Shown here one piece after another: positions 23,767 through 34,651 of a DNA stretch of 64,000 nt; the first letter of the stretch is position 1, and each line of letters begins with the position of its first letter. The stretch spans positions 124,001-188,000 of the forward strand of contig NZ_ANBB01000002.1 in the NCBI RefSeq assembly GCF_000341105.1, in the 5' to 3' direction. A program made the translations under genes and the position numbers. Below the pieces are notes generated by a model. The model saw only the letters and a program-made list of their open reading frames with translations. It was not told the DNA's origin and ran no database searches. Origin of the DNA: Nocardiopsis potens DSM 45234. Lineage in GTDB: Bacteria; Actinomycetota; Actinomycetes; Streptosporangiales; Streptosporangiaceae.

Positions 23767-24425
23767 GCCAGCCGCAGAGCCTGCGCGAGCGCCTTCGGAG
23801 CGCCCGCCTCTACCTGTGCACCGACGCCCGGACCGAGCAGGGCGACCTCGAGGAGTTCCTGGACGCCGCCCTCGCCGGCGGCGTGGACATCGTCCAGCTC
23901 CGGGACAAGGGCCTGGAGGCCCGCCAGGAGCTGGAGGCCCTGGAGGTGATGCGCGCGGTGTGCGAGCGGCACGGCGCGCTGCTGTCGGTCAACGACCGCG
24001 CCGACGTCGCCCGCGCGGCCCGCGCCGACGTGCTGCACCTGGGCCAGAACGACCTGCCGGTGCACCACGCCCGGGAGATCATCGGCGACGGGCCGCTGAT
24101 CGGCCGGTCCAACAACACCCCCGAGGCCGCCGCCGCGTCCGCGGTGGAGGAGGGCGTCGACTACTTCTGCACCGGCCCCACCTGGGCCACCCCGACCAAG
24201 CCGGGCCGCCCGGCGGCCGGCCTGGACCTGGTCCGCCGCGCCGCCGCGCTCGCCGGCGACCGCCCCTGGTTCGCGATCGGCGGCATCGACCTCGGCAACC
24301 TCGGCGAGGTCCTCGCCGCGGGCGCCCGCCGCGTGGTGGTGGTCCGCGCCATCACCCGGGCCGACGACCCCCGGGCCGCCGCGGCCGAGTTCTCCCGCCG
24401 CCTCGCCGAGGCGTCCCGCGCCTGA
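23763..24425 (+). CDS. thiE: Thiamine-phosphate synthase
   Basis: 220 residues. Joins hydroxymethylpyrimidine pyrophosphate with thiazole phosphate. TIM barrel with [56 protein letters not shown] (phosphate loop) and [29 protein letters not shown]. The start overlaps the ArsR gene (ATGA). Unlike thiO-S-G it has no riboswitch of its own, so thiamine synthesis here is split between two regulatory units. Followed by a 64-nt palindrome. Confidence 0.96.
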   Translation: MSQPQSLRERLRSARLYLCTDARTEQGDLEEFLDAALAGGVDIVQLRDKGLEARQELEALEVMRAVCERHGALLSVNDRADVARAARADVLHLGQNDLPVHHAREIIGDGPLIGRSNNTPEAAAASAVEEGVDYFCTGPTWATPTKPGRPAAGLDLVRRAAALAGDRPWFAIGGIDLGNLGEVLAAGARRVVVVRAITRADDPRAAAAEFSRRLAEASRA

Positions 24426-24432
24426 CCGCCTC

Positions 24433-24496
24433 CGATGATCTCGGCGCTGCGGCCCTATCAGAGCGCTCTGATAGGGCCGCAGCGCCGAGATCATCG
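24433..24496. terminator. Perfect 64-nt palindrome after thiE
   Basis: Starts 7 nt after the thiE stop: each base from 24433 to 24464 pairs with its partner from 24465 to 24496, without a mismatch (arm begins CGATGATCTCGGCGCTGCGG, centre GAGCGCTC). A long hairpin without T-tract, probably the transcription terminator of the ArsR-thiE unit; it could also extrude as a cruciform or bind a dimeric protein. Confidence 0.75.
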
Positions 24497-24509
24497 CGCC
24501 GAAGCGCCT

Positions 24510-24524
24510 CCTAACACCGTTAGG
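24510..24524. promoter_or_regulatory. TetR-type operator before acyl-CoA synthetase gene
   Basis: CCTAACACCGTTAGG: inverted repeat with 6-bp arms and a 3-nt spacer, of the TAAC-N3-GTTA type bound by several TetR-family regulators of acyl-CoA metabolism. It stands about 100 nt before the ATG at 24628; a possible -10, TAGTTT, is at 24569-24574. Confidence 0.5.
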
Positions 24525-24627
24525 TAACGATCGGGGCGACCTCCTTCACCCCTCGCGGGCGCGTCTCCTAGTTTCGGTGGCACCCATCACACCGGCGCAG
24601 GCCGGGCGGCGACGAGGGGACACGCGA

Positions 24628-26253
24628 ATGCGCAGCACCATGCAGGACGCACCGCTGTCGATCGGAGACCTGGTCCGCTACGGGACCACCGTGCACGGGG
24701 ACGCCGAGGTCGTCACCTGGACCGGGGGCGAGCCCCGGCGGGCGACCTTCCGGGAGGTCGGGCGGAGGGCGGCGCGGCTCGCGCACGCGCTGCGCGAACT
24801 CGGGGTCACCGGCGACCAGCGGGTGGCCACCTTCCAATGGAACGACCAGGAGCACCTGGAGGCCTACTTCGCGGTGCCCGCGATGCGCGCGGTGCTGCAC
24901 ACCCTCAACATCCGGCTCCACCCCGAGCAGATCGCCTACATCGCGAACCACGCCGAGGACCGCGTGGTCATCGTCGACGCAAGCCTGCTGCCGCTGTTCG
25001 AGCCGCTGCTGCCCCGGCTGACCACCGTCCGGCACGTGATCGTGGCCGGCGGCGACCCCGGCGGGCTGGCCGCCGAAGGCGTCCGGGTGCACCGCTACGA
25101 GGAGCTGATCGCCGGCCGGCCGGACACCTTCGACTGGCCCTCCGGCGACGAGCGGGACGCCGCGGCCATGTGCTACACCTCCGGCACCACCGGCGACCCC
25201 AAGGGCGTCGCCTACAGCCACCGCTCCATCTGGCTGCACTCCATGCAGGTGTGCATGACCGACGGCAAGGGGCTGCGCCAGTCCGACACCGCGCTGGCCG
25301 TGGTCCCCATGTTCCACGCCATGTCCTGGGGGCTGCCCTACGCCGCGCTGATGGTCGGCGCCTCGCTCCTGCTCACCGACCGCTTCCTGCAGCCTGCCGC
25401 GCTCGCCGACATGATCCAGGCCGAGCGGCCGACGCTGGCCGCCGCGGTGCCCACCATCTGGCAGGGCCTGCTGCAGGAACTGGAGGCCGCGCCGCGCGAC
25501 ACGTCCTCGCTGCGCAGCGTCGTCGTCGGCGGGGCCGCCTGCCCGCCGGCGCTGATGCGGCGGTTCGAGGAGCTGTGCGGAGTGCCGGTGGTGCACGCCT
25601 GGGGCATGACCGAGACCTCGCCGCTGGGCAGCGTGGCCAACCCGCCGGCCGCCTCGGAGGGCGAGGAGCGCTGGTCCTACCGGCTCTCCCAGGGGCGGCT
25701 GCCCGCCTCGGTGCAGGCCCGGCTGGCCGGCGACGGCGGGGCCGAGGTGCCGCACGACGGCGAGAGCGTCGGCGAGCTCCTGGTCCGCGGCCCGTGGATC
25801 ACCGGCTCCTACCACCGGGACCCGGCGCCGGACAAGTTCGAGGACGGCTGGCTGCGCACCGGCGACGTCGGCTCGCTGAGCCCGGACGGCTTCCTCCGCC
25901 TCACCGACCGGGCCAAGGACGTGATCAAGTCCGGCGGGGAGTGGATCTCCTCGGTTGCGCTGGAGAACCAGGTCATGGGGCACCCGGCGGTCGCCGAGGC
26001 CGCGGTCGTCGCGGTGCCCGACCCGCGCTGGGACGAGCGGCCGCTGGCGGCGGTCGTGCTCGCCGAGGGCGCCTCGGCCGACGCCGCCGAACTCCGCGCC
26101 TTCCTGTCCGGCCGGGTGGCCCGCTGGCAGCTGCCCGAGCGGTGGGCCTTCATCGACGAGGTGCCCAAGACCAGCGTCGGCAAGTACGACAAGAAGGCGC
26201 TGCGCGCCCGGTACGCGGAAGGGGACCTGAAGGTGGTCGAGGCCCGGGACTGA
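24628..26253 (+). CDS. Long/medium-chain acyl-CoA synthetase (AMP-binding)
   Basis: 541 residues, ANL superfamily. P-loop YTSGTTGDPKGV, VPMFHAMSWGLPYAAL, A5 region HAWGMTETSPLG, A7 GWLRTGDVG and the C-terminal lysine motif VPKTSVGKYDKKALR, so both half-reactions (adenylation, CoA transfer) should be intact. The pattern matches fatty-acid CoA ligases such as FadD-type and dimethylmethylpropionyl-CoA ligase-like proteins. Exact chain length cannot be read. ATG at 24628 preceded by GAGGGGA. Single gene with a candidate TetR operator. Confidence 0.92.
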   Translation: MRSTMQDAPLSIGDLVRYGTTVHGDAEVVTWTGGEPRRATFREVGRRAARLAHALRELGVTGDQRVATFQWNDQEHLEAYFAVPAMRAVLHTLNIRLHPEQIAYIANHAEDRVVIVDASLLPLFEPLLPRLTTVRHVIVAGGDPGGLAAEGVRVHRYEELIAGRPDTFDWPSGDERDAAAMCYTSGTTGDPKGVAYSHRSIWLHSMQVCMTDGKGLRQSDTALAVVPMFHAMSWGLPYAALMVGASLLLTDRFLQPAALADMIQAERPTLAAAVPTIWQGLLQELEAAPRDTSSLRSVVVGGAACPPALMRRFEELCGVPVVHAWGMTETSPLGSVANPPAASEGEERWSYRLSQGRLPASVQARLAGDGGAEVPHDGESVGELLVRGPWITGSYHRDPAPDKFEDGWLRTGDVGSLSPDGFLRLTDRAKDVIKSGGEWISSVALENQVMGHPAVAEAAVVAVPDPRWDERPLAAVVLAEGASADAAELRAFLSGRVARWQLPERWAFIDEVPKTSVGKYDKKALRARYAEGDLKVVEARD

Positions 26254-26295
26254 GCGGCCCGCCGCGCCGGGCGGGAGCACCGTCCGGCGCGGCGG

Positions 26296-27180
26296 TCAGA
26301 CGTCCACGTGGGACAGGGCGCTGGGGTGGCGGCGGAGGAAGCCCTCGATGGTCTGCGCGGGGTGGCCGGTGATGTCGGGGACGGCGGGGGAGACCAGGTC
26401 CAGCTCGCCCGCGGCGATCGCGGCGTAGGAGCTGGCCCACCCCTCGATCTCCCACTCCTCGGCGCCGGAGGAGCGGCGCGAGGCCAGCGCCTCCTCCCAG
26501 GTCTCCGGGACGTAGCGGACGGTCTTGCCGGTGAGCAGGGAGAGCCGCCGCGCGGTCTCGCCCAGGGTGACGGCCTCGGGCCCGGTCAGGTCGTAGCTCC
26601 GCCCGTCGTGCACCCCGGGGGAGAGCAGCACCTCCGCGGCGACGTCGGCGATGTCGTCCCGGGACACCCAGGCGACCCGGCCGCTGCCGGCCGGGCCGCG
26701 CACCACGCCGGCCGGGTCGACCCAGCGCGGCAGCAGGTCCAGGTAGAGGCCGGGGCGGAGGAAGGTGTGCTCCACACCGGTCGACCTGATGTGCGCCTCG
26801 GTGAAGAAGTGGTCCCGGGCGAAGGTGAAGACCGCGGCCGGCCCGGCGTTGAGGAAGGACAGGTAGACGATCCGGGAGACGCCCGCCGCCACCGCCGCGT
26901 CCACCGCCGCGATGTGCCGGTCCACCCGGTCGGCCGACTCCGTCGCGGAGACGAGGAAGAGCGTCTGCGCGCCGCGCAGCGCCCGCTCCATGCTGCGCGC
27001 GTCCTCGTAGGCGGCCATCGAGGCGGACGCCTCCGGCAGCTCCGGGGCCCGGTTGAGGTCCCGGACGATGAGCCGCAGCGCGGCGCCCTTCCGGGCCAGC
27101 CGCGCGGCCACCCGGCCCCCGACCGCACCGGTGGCTCCGGTGACCGCGATGGCGTGCGTTATTGCCTGATCGTCACCCAT
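26296..27180 (-). CDS. NmrA-like NAD(P)-binding protein (atypical SDR)
   Basis: 294 residues. N-terminal dinucleotide motif VTGATGAVGGRVAARL, then IVYLSFLNAG and RPGLYLDLLPRW; no Tyr-x3-Lys catalytic pair is obvious, as in NmrA/HSCARG redox-sensor proteins and some NAD(P)H-dependent quinone reductases. Start uncertain: ATG at 27180, ATG 27189 or GTG 27195, none with a strong ribosome site. Convergent with the acyl-CoA synthetase gene. Confidence 0.85.
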   Translation of the reverse strand: MGDDQAITHAIAVTGATGAVGGRVAARLARKGAALRLIVRDLNRAPELPEASASMAAYEDARSMERALRGAQTLFLVSATESADRVDRHIAAVDAAVAAGVSRIVYLSFLNAGPAAVFTFARDHFFTEAHIRSTGVEHTFLRPGLYLDLLPRWVDPAGVVRGPAGSGRVAWVSRDDIADVAAEVLLSPGVHDGRSYDLTGPEAVTLGETARRLSLLTGKTVRYVPETWEEALASRRSSGAEEWEIEGWASSYAAIAAGELDLVSPAVPDITGHPAQTIEGFLRRHPSALSHVDV

Positions 27181-27227
27181 GCTCGACATTGTCACCGGAA
27201 CCCGGGGCCGGCGCACGAACCGGGTGC

Positions 27228-28490
27228 TCAGCGCGTCGCGCCGGAGGAGCGGCCGGGCTCGGCGGCGGCCGGCCGGCGGTAGGCGAGCCGGCGCAGCGCC
27301 GCCTCCGCGGGCCCGCGCCGGCCGGACCGCTCCAGCCCCACCGCGAGCAGGACCGTGGCCAGCCAGACCCCGGCCGCGAACAGCGCCATGGCCGCGCTGC
27401 CCAGCACGCCGCCCAGCCCCAGTCCCCAGGCGCTCAGCAGCGGCGCGCACAGCACCGACTGGGCGAGGTAGCAGGTGAGCGACCGCTTGCCCACCGCGGC
27501 CACCGCGCCGCCCACCGGCCCCGGCGCCCGGCCGTGCAGCCGGGCGCCGATCAGCCCGAACAGGGCGACGTAGCCGAGGCCGCAGAGCAGCCCGGTGGAC
27601 ATCTGGGTGAGCGCGAAGACCCAGTCGGCGCTCGCCGGCACGTCCAGCACGCCGACGTGGTCCAGGGCGTACGGCAGGCCGCCGAGCCAGCCGGCCGGGA
27701 TGCCGACGGCGGCGGTGGCGCGGAGCAGCCGGAGGTGGTTCCACGGCTCCTCCAGGACCCGCCGGCGGGCGGCCCAGAAGGCCAGCAGGATCGCCACCGG
27801 GACGGTCAGCCCGAGCAGCCCCTGCCCCAGCACGATCACCGGCCAGGTGGAGATGCGCAGCAGCGCCGCCTGCAGCGGGTCCTCCGCACTGGCGCTGGCG
27901 GTCAGGAAGGCGGTCGGCCCGGTCTCCTCGGGGGCGGGCGCGCCGCCGGCGGCGGCGAAGTAGGCGCCGACCGCGCCCAGCACCGTCATGGCGGCCAGCA
28001 GCGCGCCGCCGAGCCCGGCCCACACCAGCAGGGTGCGGTCGGCGCGGCGGATGAACAGCCAGGCCAGTACCAGCCCGGCGAGCCCGTAGGCGCCCAGCAC
28101 GTCGCCGGTGAACAGCAGCAGCGCGTGCACCGCCCCGAAGGCCAGCAGCCACAGGTTGCGCCGGCGCAGCAGCGCCAGCGCGTCCCGCTCGGAGGTCCCC
28201 GAGGCCCGCTGCCGGGAGAGGAGCTGCACCATCCCGTAGCCGAACAGGAACGCGAACATCGGGTAGACCCGCATGTCGACGCCGGTGATGATGACGGCCT
28301 GGACCACGCGGTCGGCCACCGTGCCGTCCGCGGGGTGGAACCCGACCGAGCCGTACTCCCGGCCCCACAGGTAGAAGGGGGTGTTGGCGAGCGCGATCAG
28401 CAGCAGCATGGCGCCCCGGGCGAGGTCGGGCGCGGGCGCCCGCTCTCCGGCGCGCACCGGGCCGCGCAGCGGCCTGTGCGTGTCGTCCAT
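27228..28490 (-). CDS. DUF418 family membrane protein (first copy)
   Basis: 420 residues with about ten hydrophobic segments, including the acyltransferase-3-like N-terminal half and the DUF418 C-terminal region ([16 protein letters not shown] to [20 protein letters not shown]). Motif [19 protein letters not shown] marks the first helices. Function of the family is unknown; some members sit near envelope or lipid genes. ATG at 28490 has GAGGAGG upstream. A paralogue of the same length lies at 48642-49904. Confidence 0.88.
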   Translation of the reverse strand: MDDTHRPLRGPVRAGERAPAPDLARGAMLLLIALANTPFYLWGREYGSVGFHPADGTVADRVVQAVIITGVDMRVYPMFAFLFGYGMVQLLSRQRASGTSERDALALLRRRNLWLLAFGAVHALLLFTGDVLGAYGLAGLVLAWLFIRRADRTLLVWAGLGGALLAAMTVLGAVGAYFAAAGGAPAPEETGPTAFLTASASAEDPLQAALLRISTWPVIVLGQGLLGLTVPVAILLAFWAARRRVLEEPWNHLRLLRATAAVGIPAGWLGGLPYALDHVGVLDVPASADWVFALTQMSTGLLCGLGYVALFGLIGARLHGRAPGPVGGAVAAVGKRSLTCYLAQSVLCAPLLSAWGLGLGGVLGSAAMALFAAGVWLATVLLAVGLERSGRRGPAEAALRRLAYRRPAAAEPGRSSGATR

Positions 28491-28752
28491 GGGCACGGCC
28501 TCCTCAGGGGCGGCGGCGGTCGGCGGCCCCGCCCCGATCATCCCCCGGCCCGCCGCCGCGGGGGATCCGCCCGGAGGGGGAACCCCGCCCCTCCCCCGGG
28601 GGAGGCCCCGCTCTCCTCCGGAAGAAGGAGCGGCCCCCGCCGACGGGCGCGGGCCGTCCCGCGCGCTCCGAGGACGGCCGGGGCACCGGGCACCGCGCGG
28701 TCGGAACGGGGCGGCGCCGGCCTCCGCGCGCTCCGGGCGGGCCGGCCCGGAG
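28491..28752. other. Gap downstream of polyprenyl synthase gene
   Basis: About 260 nt, GC-rich, no gene recognised. It contains the 16-nt palindrome CCTCCCCCGGGGGAGG at 28590-28605, which may end transcription of the upstream polyprenyl synthase gene. Confidence 0.5.
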
Positions 28753-29823
28753 TCAGAACTTGCGGGCGGTGGCGGCGACGATGAGGTCGGCCAGGGCGGA
28801 GCGGGCCTCGGAGGCGATCAGGTCGCTCTCCAGCGCCTCGGTGGCCTGGGCGACGTGCTCGTCGATCATGCGCTCGCAGGCGGCGAGCGCGCCGGAGTCC
28901 TCGGCGAGGCCGCTCATCCAGGCGATGGTCTCCGGGGACAGCTCCGGGTCGCCCAGGTGGCGGCGGAACTCCGCGGCGTCGGCCGCGCCGGCCCGGGACA
29001 GCGTCTCGGCGACGAGCACGGTGCGCTTGCCCTCGCGCAGGTCGTCGCCGGCCGGCTTGCCGGTCCGCTCCGGGTCGCCGAACACGCCGAGCAGGTCGTC
29101 GCGGAGCTGGAAGGCCAGGCCCAGCGGGCGGCCGTAGGCGGTGTAGACCGGGGCCAGCTCGTCGTAGCGGCCGGCCAGCGCCGCGCCCAGGTGCAGCGGG
29201 CGCTCCACGGTGTACTTGGCGGACTTGTAGTCCATCACCCGCAGCGCGGCCTCCGCGGTCTCCCCCTCGCGCACCTGCTCCAGGGTGTCCAGGTACTGGC
29301 CGGCCATCACCTCGGTGCGCATCGCGTCGAACGGGCGGCGGCCGGCCGCGAGCGCCTCCGCGGGCAGCCCGCTGCCCTGGTACATCTCGTCCGACCAGGC
29401 CAGGCAGAGGTCGCCGATGAGGATGGCGGCGCCCTGCCCGAACTCCTCGGCGGAGCCGCTCCACCCGGATTCGCGGTGCAGCCGGGCGATCCGCCGGTGG
29501 GTGGAGGGCAGGCCGCGCCGGGTGTCGCTGTTGTCGATGACGTCGTCGTGGACCAGCGCGCACGCCTGGAGCAGCTCCAGGGAGGCCGCCGCGGTGAAGA
29601 TCTCCGGCACGTCGGTGCCGCCGGCGCCGCGCCAGCCCCAGAAGCAGAACGCGGGGCGGAGCCGCTTGCCCCCGCTGAGCATGGACTCCAGCGCGTCGGC
29701 GGCGGGCGCCAGCTCGGCCCCGATCTCCAGCAGCAGGGCGCGGTGGTCCCGGATGAAGCCGTCGAGCGCGGCGTCCACCGCAGGACGGACATAGGAGACG
29801 GGGGAGGAAGGCGAGGACGTCAT
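28753..29823 (-). CDS. Polyprenyl (geranylgeranyl-type) diphosphate synthase
   Basis: 356 residues. trans-Isoprenyl synthase with both Asp-rich motifs: [11 protein letters not shown] (first) and [13 protein letters not shown] (second), plus the substrate lysines/arginine in GGKRLRPAF. Two residues before the first motif are Leu-Val (after QACA), giving no large blocking residue, which suggests a C20 or longer product, but chain length is not certain. It resembles IdsA2/GrcC next to metF in mycobacteria. ATG at 29823 lacks a ribosome site and lies 7 nt after TACCCT, so it is probably leaderless. Confidence 0.93.
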   Translation of the reverse strand: MTSSPSSPVSYVRPAVDAALDGFIRDHRALLLEIGAELAPAADALESMLSGGKRLRPAFCFWGWRGAGGTDVPEIFTAAASLELLQACALVHDDVIDNSDTRRGLPSTHRRIARLHRESGWSGSAEEFGQGAAILIGDLCLAWSDEMYQGSGLPAEALAAGRRPFDAMRTEVMAGQYLDTLEQVREGETAEAALRVMDYKSAKYTVERPLHLGAALAGRYDELAPVYTAYGRPLGLAFQLRDDLLGVFGDPERTGKPAGDDLREGKRTVLVAETLSRAGAADAAEFRRHLGDPELSPETIAWMSGLAEDSGALAACERMIDEHVAQATEALESDLIASEARSALADLIVAATARKF

Positions 29824-29830
29824 AGGAGGA

Positions 29831-29915
29831 AGGGTATCGGGCGTGTGAGCAGGCGGATAACGGCCCCGTGGAACCCGGCTCCGGGCGATGCCCACCGAAC
29901 CGGTGGGCTTAGAGT
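29831..29915. promoter_or_regulatory. Divergent leaderless promoters idsA-like/metF with hairpin
   Basis: Minus strand: TACCCT (29836-29831), 7 nt before the polyprenyl synthase ATG. Plus strand: TAGAGT (29910-29915), 7 nt before the metF ATG. Immediately before the latter lies the inverted repeat GCCCACC-GAACC-GGTGGGC (29890-29908), in the -35/-10 spacer of metF, where a regulator could bind. Confidence 0.55.
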
Positions 29916-29922
29916 GGGGGCC

Positions 29923-30873
29923 ATGTTTGGCTCACCGACACGCACCGGACCCGCCTTCGAGGCCGCTCCGCGGCCCAAGCGCATCGGAGACCTGCTCAAA
30001 GCCGGCGAACCGACATTCTCCTTCGAGTTCTTCCCGCCCAAGACCCCGGAAGGCCAGCAGCGGCTCTGGAAGGTCATCCGCGAGATCGAGGCGCTGCGGC
30101 CCTCCTTCGTCTCGGTCACCTACGGCGCGGGCGGCGGGACCCGCGACCGCACCGTGGAGATCACCGAGCGGATGGCGACCGACACCACCCTGCTGCCGGT
30201 CGCCCACATGACCGCGGTGAACCACTCGGTGCGCGAGCTGCGCCACCTCATCGGCCGGTTCGCCGCCGCCGGGGTGAGCAACATGCTCGCGCTCCGCGGC
30301 GACCCGCCCGGCGACCCGCTGGGCGAGTGGGTCAAGCACCCCGAGGGCCTGGAGTACGCCGACGAGCTGGTCAGGCTGATCAAGGAGAGCGGCGACTTCT
30401 CGGTGGGCGTGGCCGCCTTCCCCTACAAGCACCCGCGCTCGGCGGACGTCGACACCGACGTCGAGTACTTCGTGCGCAAGTGCCGGGCCGGCGCCGACTA
30501 CGCCATCACCCAGATGTTCTTCGACGCCGACGAGTACCTCCGGCTGCGCGACCGGGTCGCCGCCAAGGGCTGCGACGTGCCGATCATCCCGGAGATCATG
30601 CCGGTGGTGAAGACCAGCACGATCGAGCGCTCCGAGCAGCTGTCCGGCGCCCCGTTCCCGCGCCACCTGGCCGCGGAGTTCGAGAAGGTGGCCGACGACC
30701 CCGAGGCGGTCCGGCGGCTCGGCCTGGACCAGGCGCACCGGATGTGCGAGCGGCTGCTCGACGAGGGCGCGCCGGGCATCCACTTCATCACCTTCAACCA
30801 GTCCACCGCCACCCGCGAGATCTACCAGCGGCTCGCCGCCGGTCGCCCGGTAGCGGCAGCGGCGCGGCCATGA
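29923..30873 (+). CDS. metF: Methylenetetrahydrofolate reductase
   Basis: 316 residues, FAD-dependent TIM barrel. [18 protein letters not shown] near the N-terminus (catalytic Glu), [46 protein letters not shown] and [10 protein letters not shown]-like [10 protein letters not shown]. Makes 5-methyl-THF for methionine synthesis. Probably leaderless. Its last 80 bases overlap, tail to tail, with the end of the acetyltransferase gene on the other strand. Confidence 0.95.
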   Translation: MFGSPTRTGPAFEAAPRPKRIGDLLKAGEPTFSFEFFPPKTPEGQQRLWKVIREIEALRPSFVSVTYGAGGGTRDRTVEITERMATDTTLLPVAHMTAVNHSVRELRHLIGRFAAAGVSNMLALRGDPPGDPLGEWVKHPEGLEYADELVRLIKESGDFSVGVAAFPYKHPRSADVDTDVEYFVRKCRAGADYAITQMFFDADEYLRLRDRVAAKGCDVPIIPEIMPVVKTSTIERSEQLSGAPFPRHLAAEFEKVADDPEAVRRLGLDQAHRMCERLLDEGAPGIHFITFNQSTATREIYQRLAAGRPVAAAARP

Positions 30874-31399
30874 TCGCGAACGGGCGGTCCGGGCTGCCGG
30901 GGAAGGCGAACTCCGGTAGCACGTCGGCGAACCCGCACGAGGTGTAGAGCCGCCGCGCGACGGTCGGCCCGATCGGGGTGGACAGCACCGCGGTGCGCTC
31001 CGGTCGGGTCTCGGCCAGCAGTTCCAGCAGCCCGCGCCCGGCGCCCCGCCCCTGGTGGGCGGGGTGCACGTGCACCTCGGCGATCTCGAAGGAGTCGGTG
31101 AACCAGCGGCGCAGCGCGTCGGGGTCGGTGCGCTTCAGCTCCGCGGTGACCACGTCGTGCCACCACTGCCCGGAGCGGCCGTGGAACCCGTAGGCGAAGC
31201 CGGCCGCGCCGCCGTCGGGGGCCAGGGCCAGCACCGACCGGAACCGCGGGTAGCGGGAGTGCTGCTCCATGATGCTGCGCCGGCCGGGGAGCTGCTCGGG
31301 CGCCGGGTCCATCGCCGCGGTGTAGACCTCCAGCAGCGCCGGCAGGGCGTGGACGAAGGAGGGAGCGGTCAGCTCCCGCAGCTCGATGTCGGTGCCCAC
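30794..31399 (-). CDS. GNAT family N-acetyltransferase
   Basis: 201 residues. Acetyl-CoA loop [22 protein letters not shown] with flanking strands ([40 protein letters not shown]) is the GNAT core. Substrate unknown. GTG start at 31399 with AGGGTGG upstream. The C-terminal 27 codons overlap the end of metF in antisense; that tail ([15 protein letters not shown]) is low complexity and may be read-through past the natural domain end. Confidence 0.87.
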   Translation of the reverse strand: MGTDIELRELTAPSFVHALPALLEVYTAAMDPAPEQLPGRRSIMEQHSRYPRFRSVLALAPDGGAAGFAYGFHGRSGQWWHDVVTAELKRTDPDALRRWFTDSFEIAEVHVHPAHQGRGAGRGLLELLAETRPERTAVLSTPIGPTVARRLYTSCGFADVLPEFAFPGSPDRPFAIMAAPLPLPGDRRRAAGRSRGWRWTG

Positions 31400-31925
31400 G
31401 CCGCCACCCTACGCCCCGGGGGCGCCGTCGTCGGGAGGCCGGCGCGGCGCGGTGCGGCGCCTCCCCGGCACCGCGCGCCGCGCCCGTCCGGCACGGTGCG
31501 CCCGTCCGGTATGCGCGCCGGCCCCGGCGGGCAGGGGCGCCGCCTCGGCGCGGCCTCCTTGACGGAGCGTGCCGGGGTGGGGTTAACTTGGCCTTGTTCG
31601 TACACCAGTTCGAACCGAGTGGGCGGAGGTCTCCGACGCCCCAGAGGCGGTGTGGAACACGTGTCCGGGCGCTGCCCCCGTGGCGGCCGGACGCCGGCGG
31701 TCGGGCGGAGGAGGGGAAGCCTCTTGCCCGGCCGCCCCCCCTTTGCGCGGCGGGGGCGGGCCGTGCGCCGCCCGGTGCTTCGCGCCGCGCCGCAGGGGCG
31801 CGCGGCGGCACCGGCGCGGGCGGGTCCCCCTTCTTCGCTCCCGGGGCGCCCGGCCCCTGGGGCAGGGGAGCCGGGGCGGGAGCGGGCGGAGGCGGACCCC
31901 GCGGGCCGGTGTGCGCGGAGCGCCG
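31400..31925. other. Non-coding gap before bldD 3' end
   Basis: About 525 nt between the start of the acetyltransferase gene and the stop of bldD. A short AT-richer stretch (31580-31620, with GGTTAACTTGGCC and TTCGAACC) may hold the acetyltransferase promoter. The rest is GC-rich; open frames there are low-complexity Gly/Ala/Arg and are not called. Confidence 0.55.
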
Positions 31926-32420
31926 CTAGAAGGCGTCCACGGCGCGGCGGGCCTCAGGGTCGAGCACGCCCCAGTTGATCAGCTCCTCGGTGAGGTCGCC
32001 GGGCGAGCGGTCGTAGATGACCGCCAGCGACCGCAGGTCCTCCTGGCGGATGGAGAGCACCCGCCCGTTGTAGTCGCCGCGCTGGCTCTGGATGGTGGCC
32101 ACGTAGCGTGCCAGCGGCCCGGCCTTCTCCTGGGGCAGCTGCTGCATCCGCTCCAGGTCGATGACGAGCTTGGGCGTCGGCCCCAGCGGCGTCGGGGCGG
32201 CGCCCCCGGGCAGCAGCTCCGACATCGGGACGCCGTAGAAGTCCGCCAGCTCGGCCAGCTTCTGGACGGTCACCGCGCGGTCACCGCGCTCGTAGGAGCC
32301 CACCACGACGGCCTTCCAGCGCCCGTGGGACTTCTCTTCCACCCCGTGCAGGGAGAGCCCCTGCTGGGTGCGGATGGCGCGCAGCCGCGCGCCGAGGGAC
32401 TTCGCGTATTCGGATGGCAT
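31926..32420 (-). CDS. bldD: Developmental master regulator BldD
   Basis: 164 residues. N-terminal XRE helix-turn-helix (5-70) with an intact DNA-binding segment, linker, and a C-terminal c-di-GMP-binding domain with the bipartite signature R114-G-D116, eight residues, R125-Q-E-D128. The Streptomyces signature is RGD-x8-RQDD, so only a conservative D-to-E change at 127 is seen, and c-di-GMP-dependent dimerisation is likely kept. BldD represses sporulation genes during growth. It stands beside pyrR as in Streptomyces. The upstream gap holds several palindromes that could be its own sites. Confidence 0.95.
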   Translation of the reverse strand: MPSEYAKSLGARLRAIRTQQGLSLHGVEEKSHGRWKAVVVGSYERGDRAVTVQKLAELADFYGVPMSELLPGGAAPTPLGPTPKLVIDLERMQQLPQEKAGPLARYVATIQSQRGDYNGRVLSIRQEDLRSLAVIYDRSPGDLTEELINWGVLDPEARRAVDAF

Positions 32421-34541
<2,121 letters not shown>

Positions 34542-34596
34542 CGCGGCACGGGCGCAGAGGCGGCCGCCGGGGCGCGGTCGCAGCAGACTTCCGCAC

Positions 34597-34618
34597 GGCG
34601 CCGCCGGACGGCGGCGCC
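34597..34618 (+). other. Hairpin between pyrB and pyrC
   Basis: GGCGCCGCC-GGAC-GGCGGCGCC, a perfect 9-bp stem with tetraloop, in the 110-nt gap between pyrB and pyrC. It lacks a T-tract and lies inside an operon, so it may be an mRNA-stability or partial-termination element. Confidence 0.5.
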
Positions 34619-34651
34619 GGGGCGGCCGAAGGACGAAGGGAAAAGCGGACC

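Noticed and set aside
31590-31615. LexA-like box (GTTCG and TTCGAAC)
   Set aside because: Half-sites are direct rather than properly spaced inverted repeats (CGAAC-N4-GTTCG not present).
31588-31929. 113-codon plus-strand open frame near bldD
   Set aside because: Low-complexity Gly/Ala/Arg/Pro product, no ribosome site, no recognisable domain.
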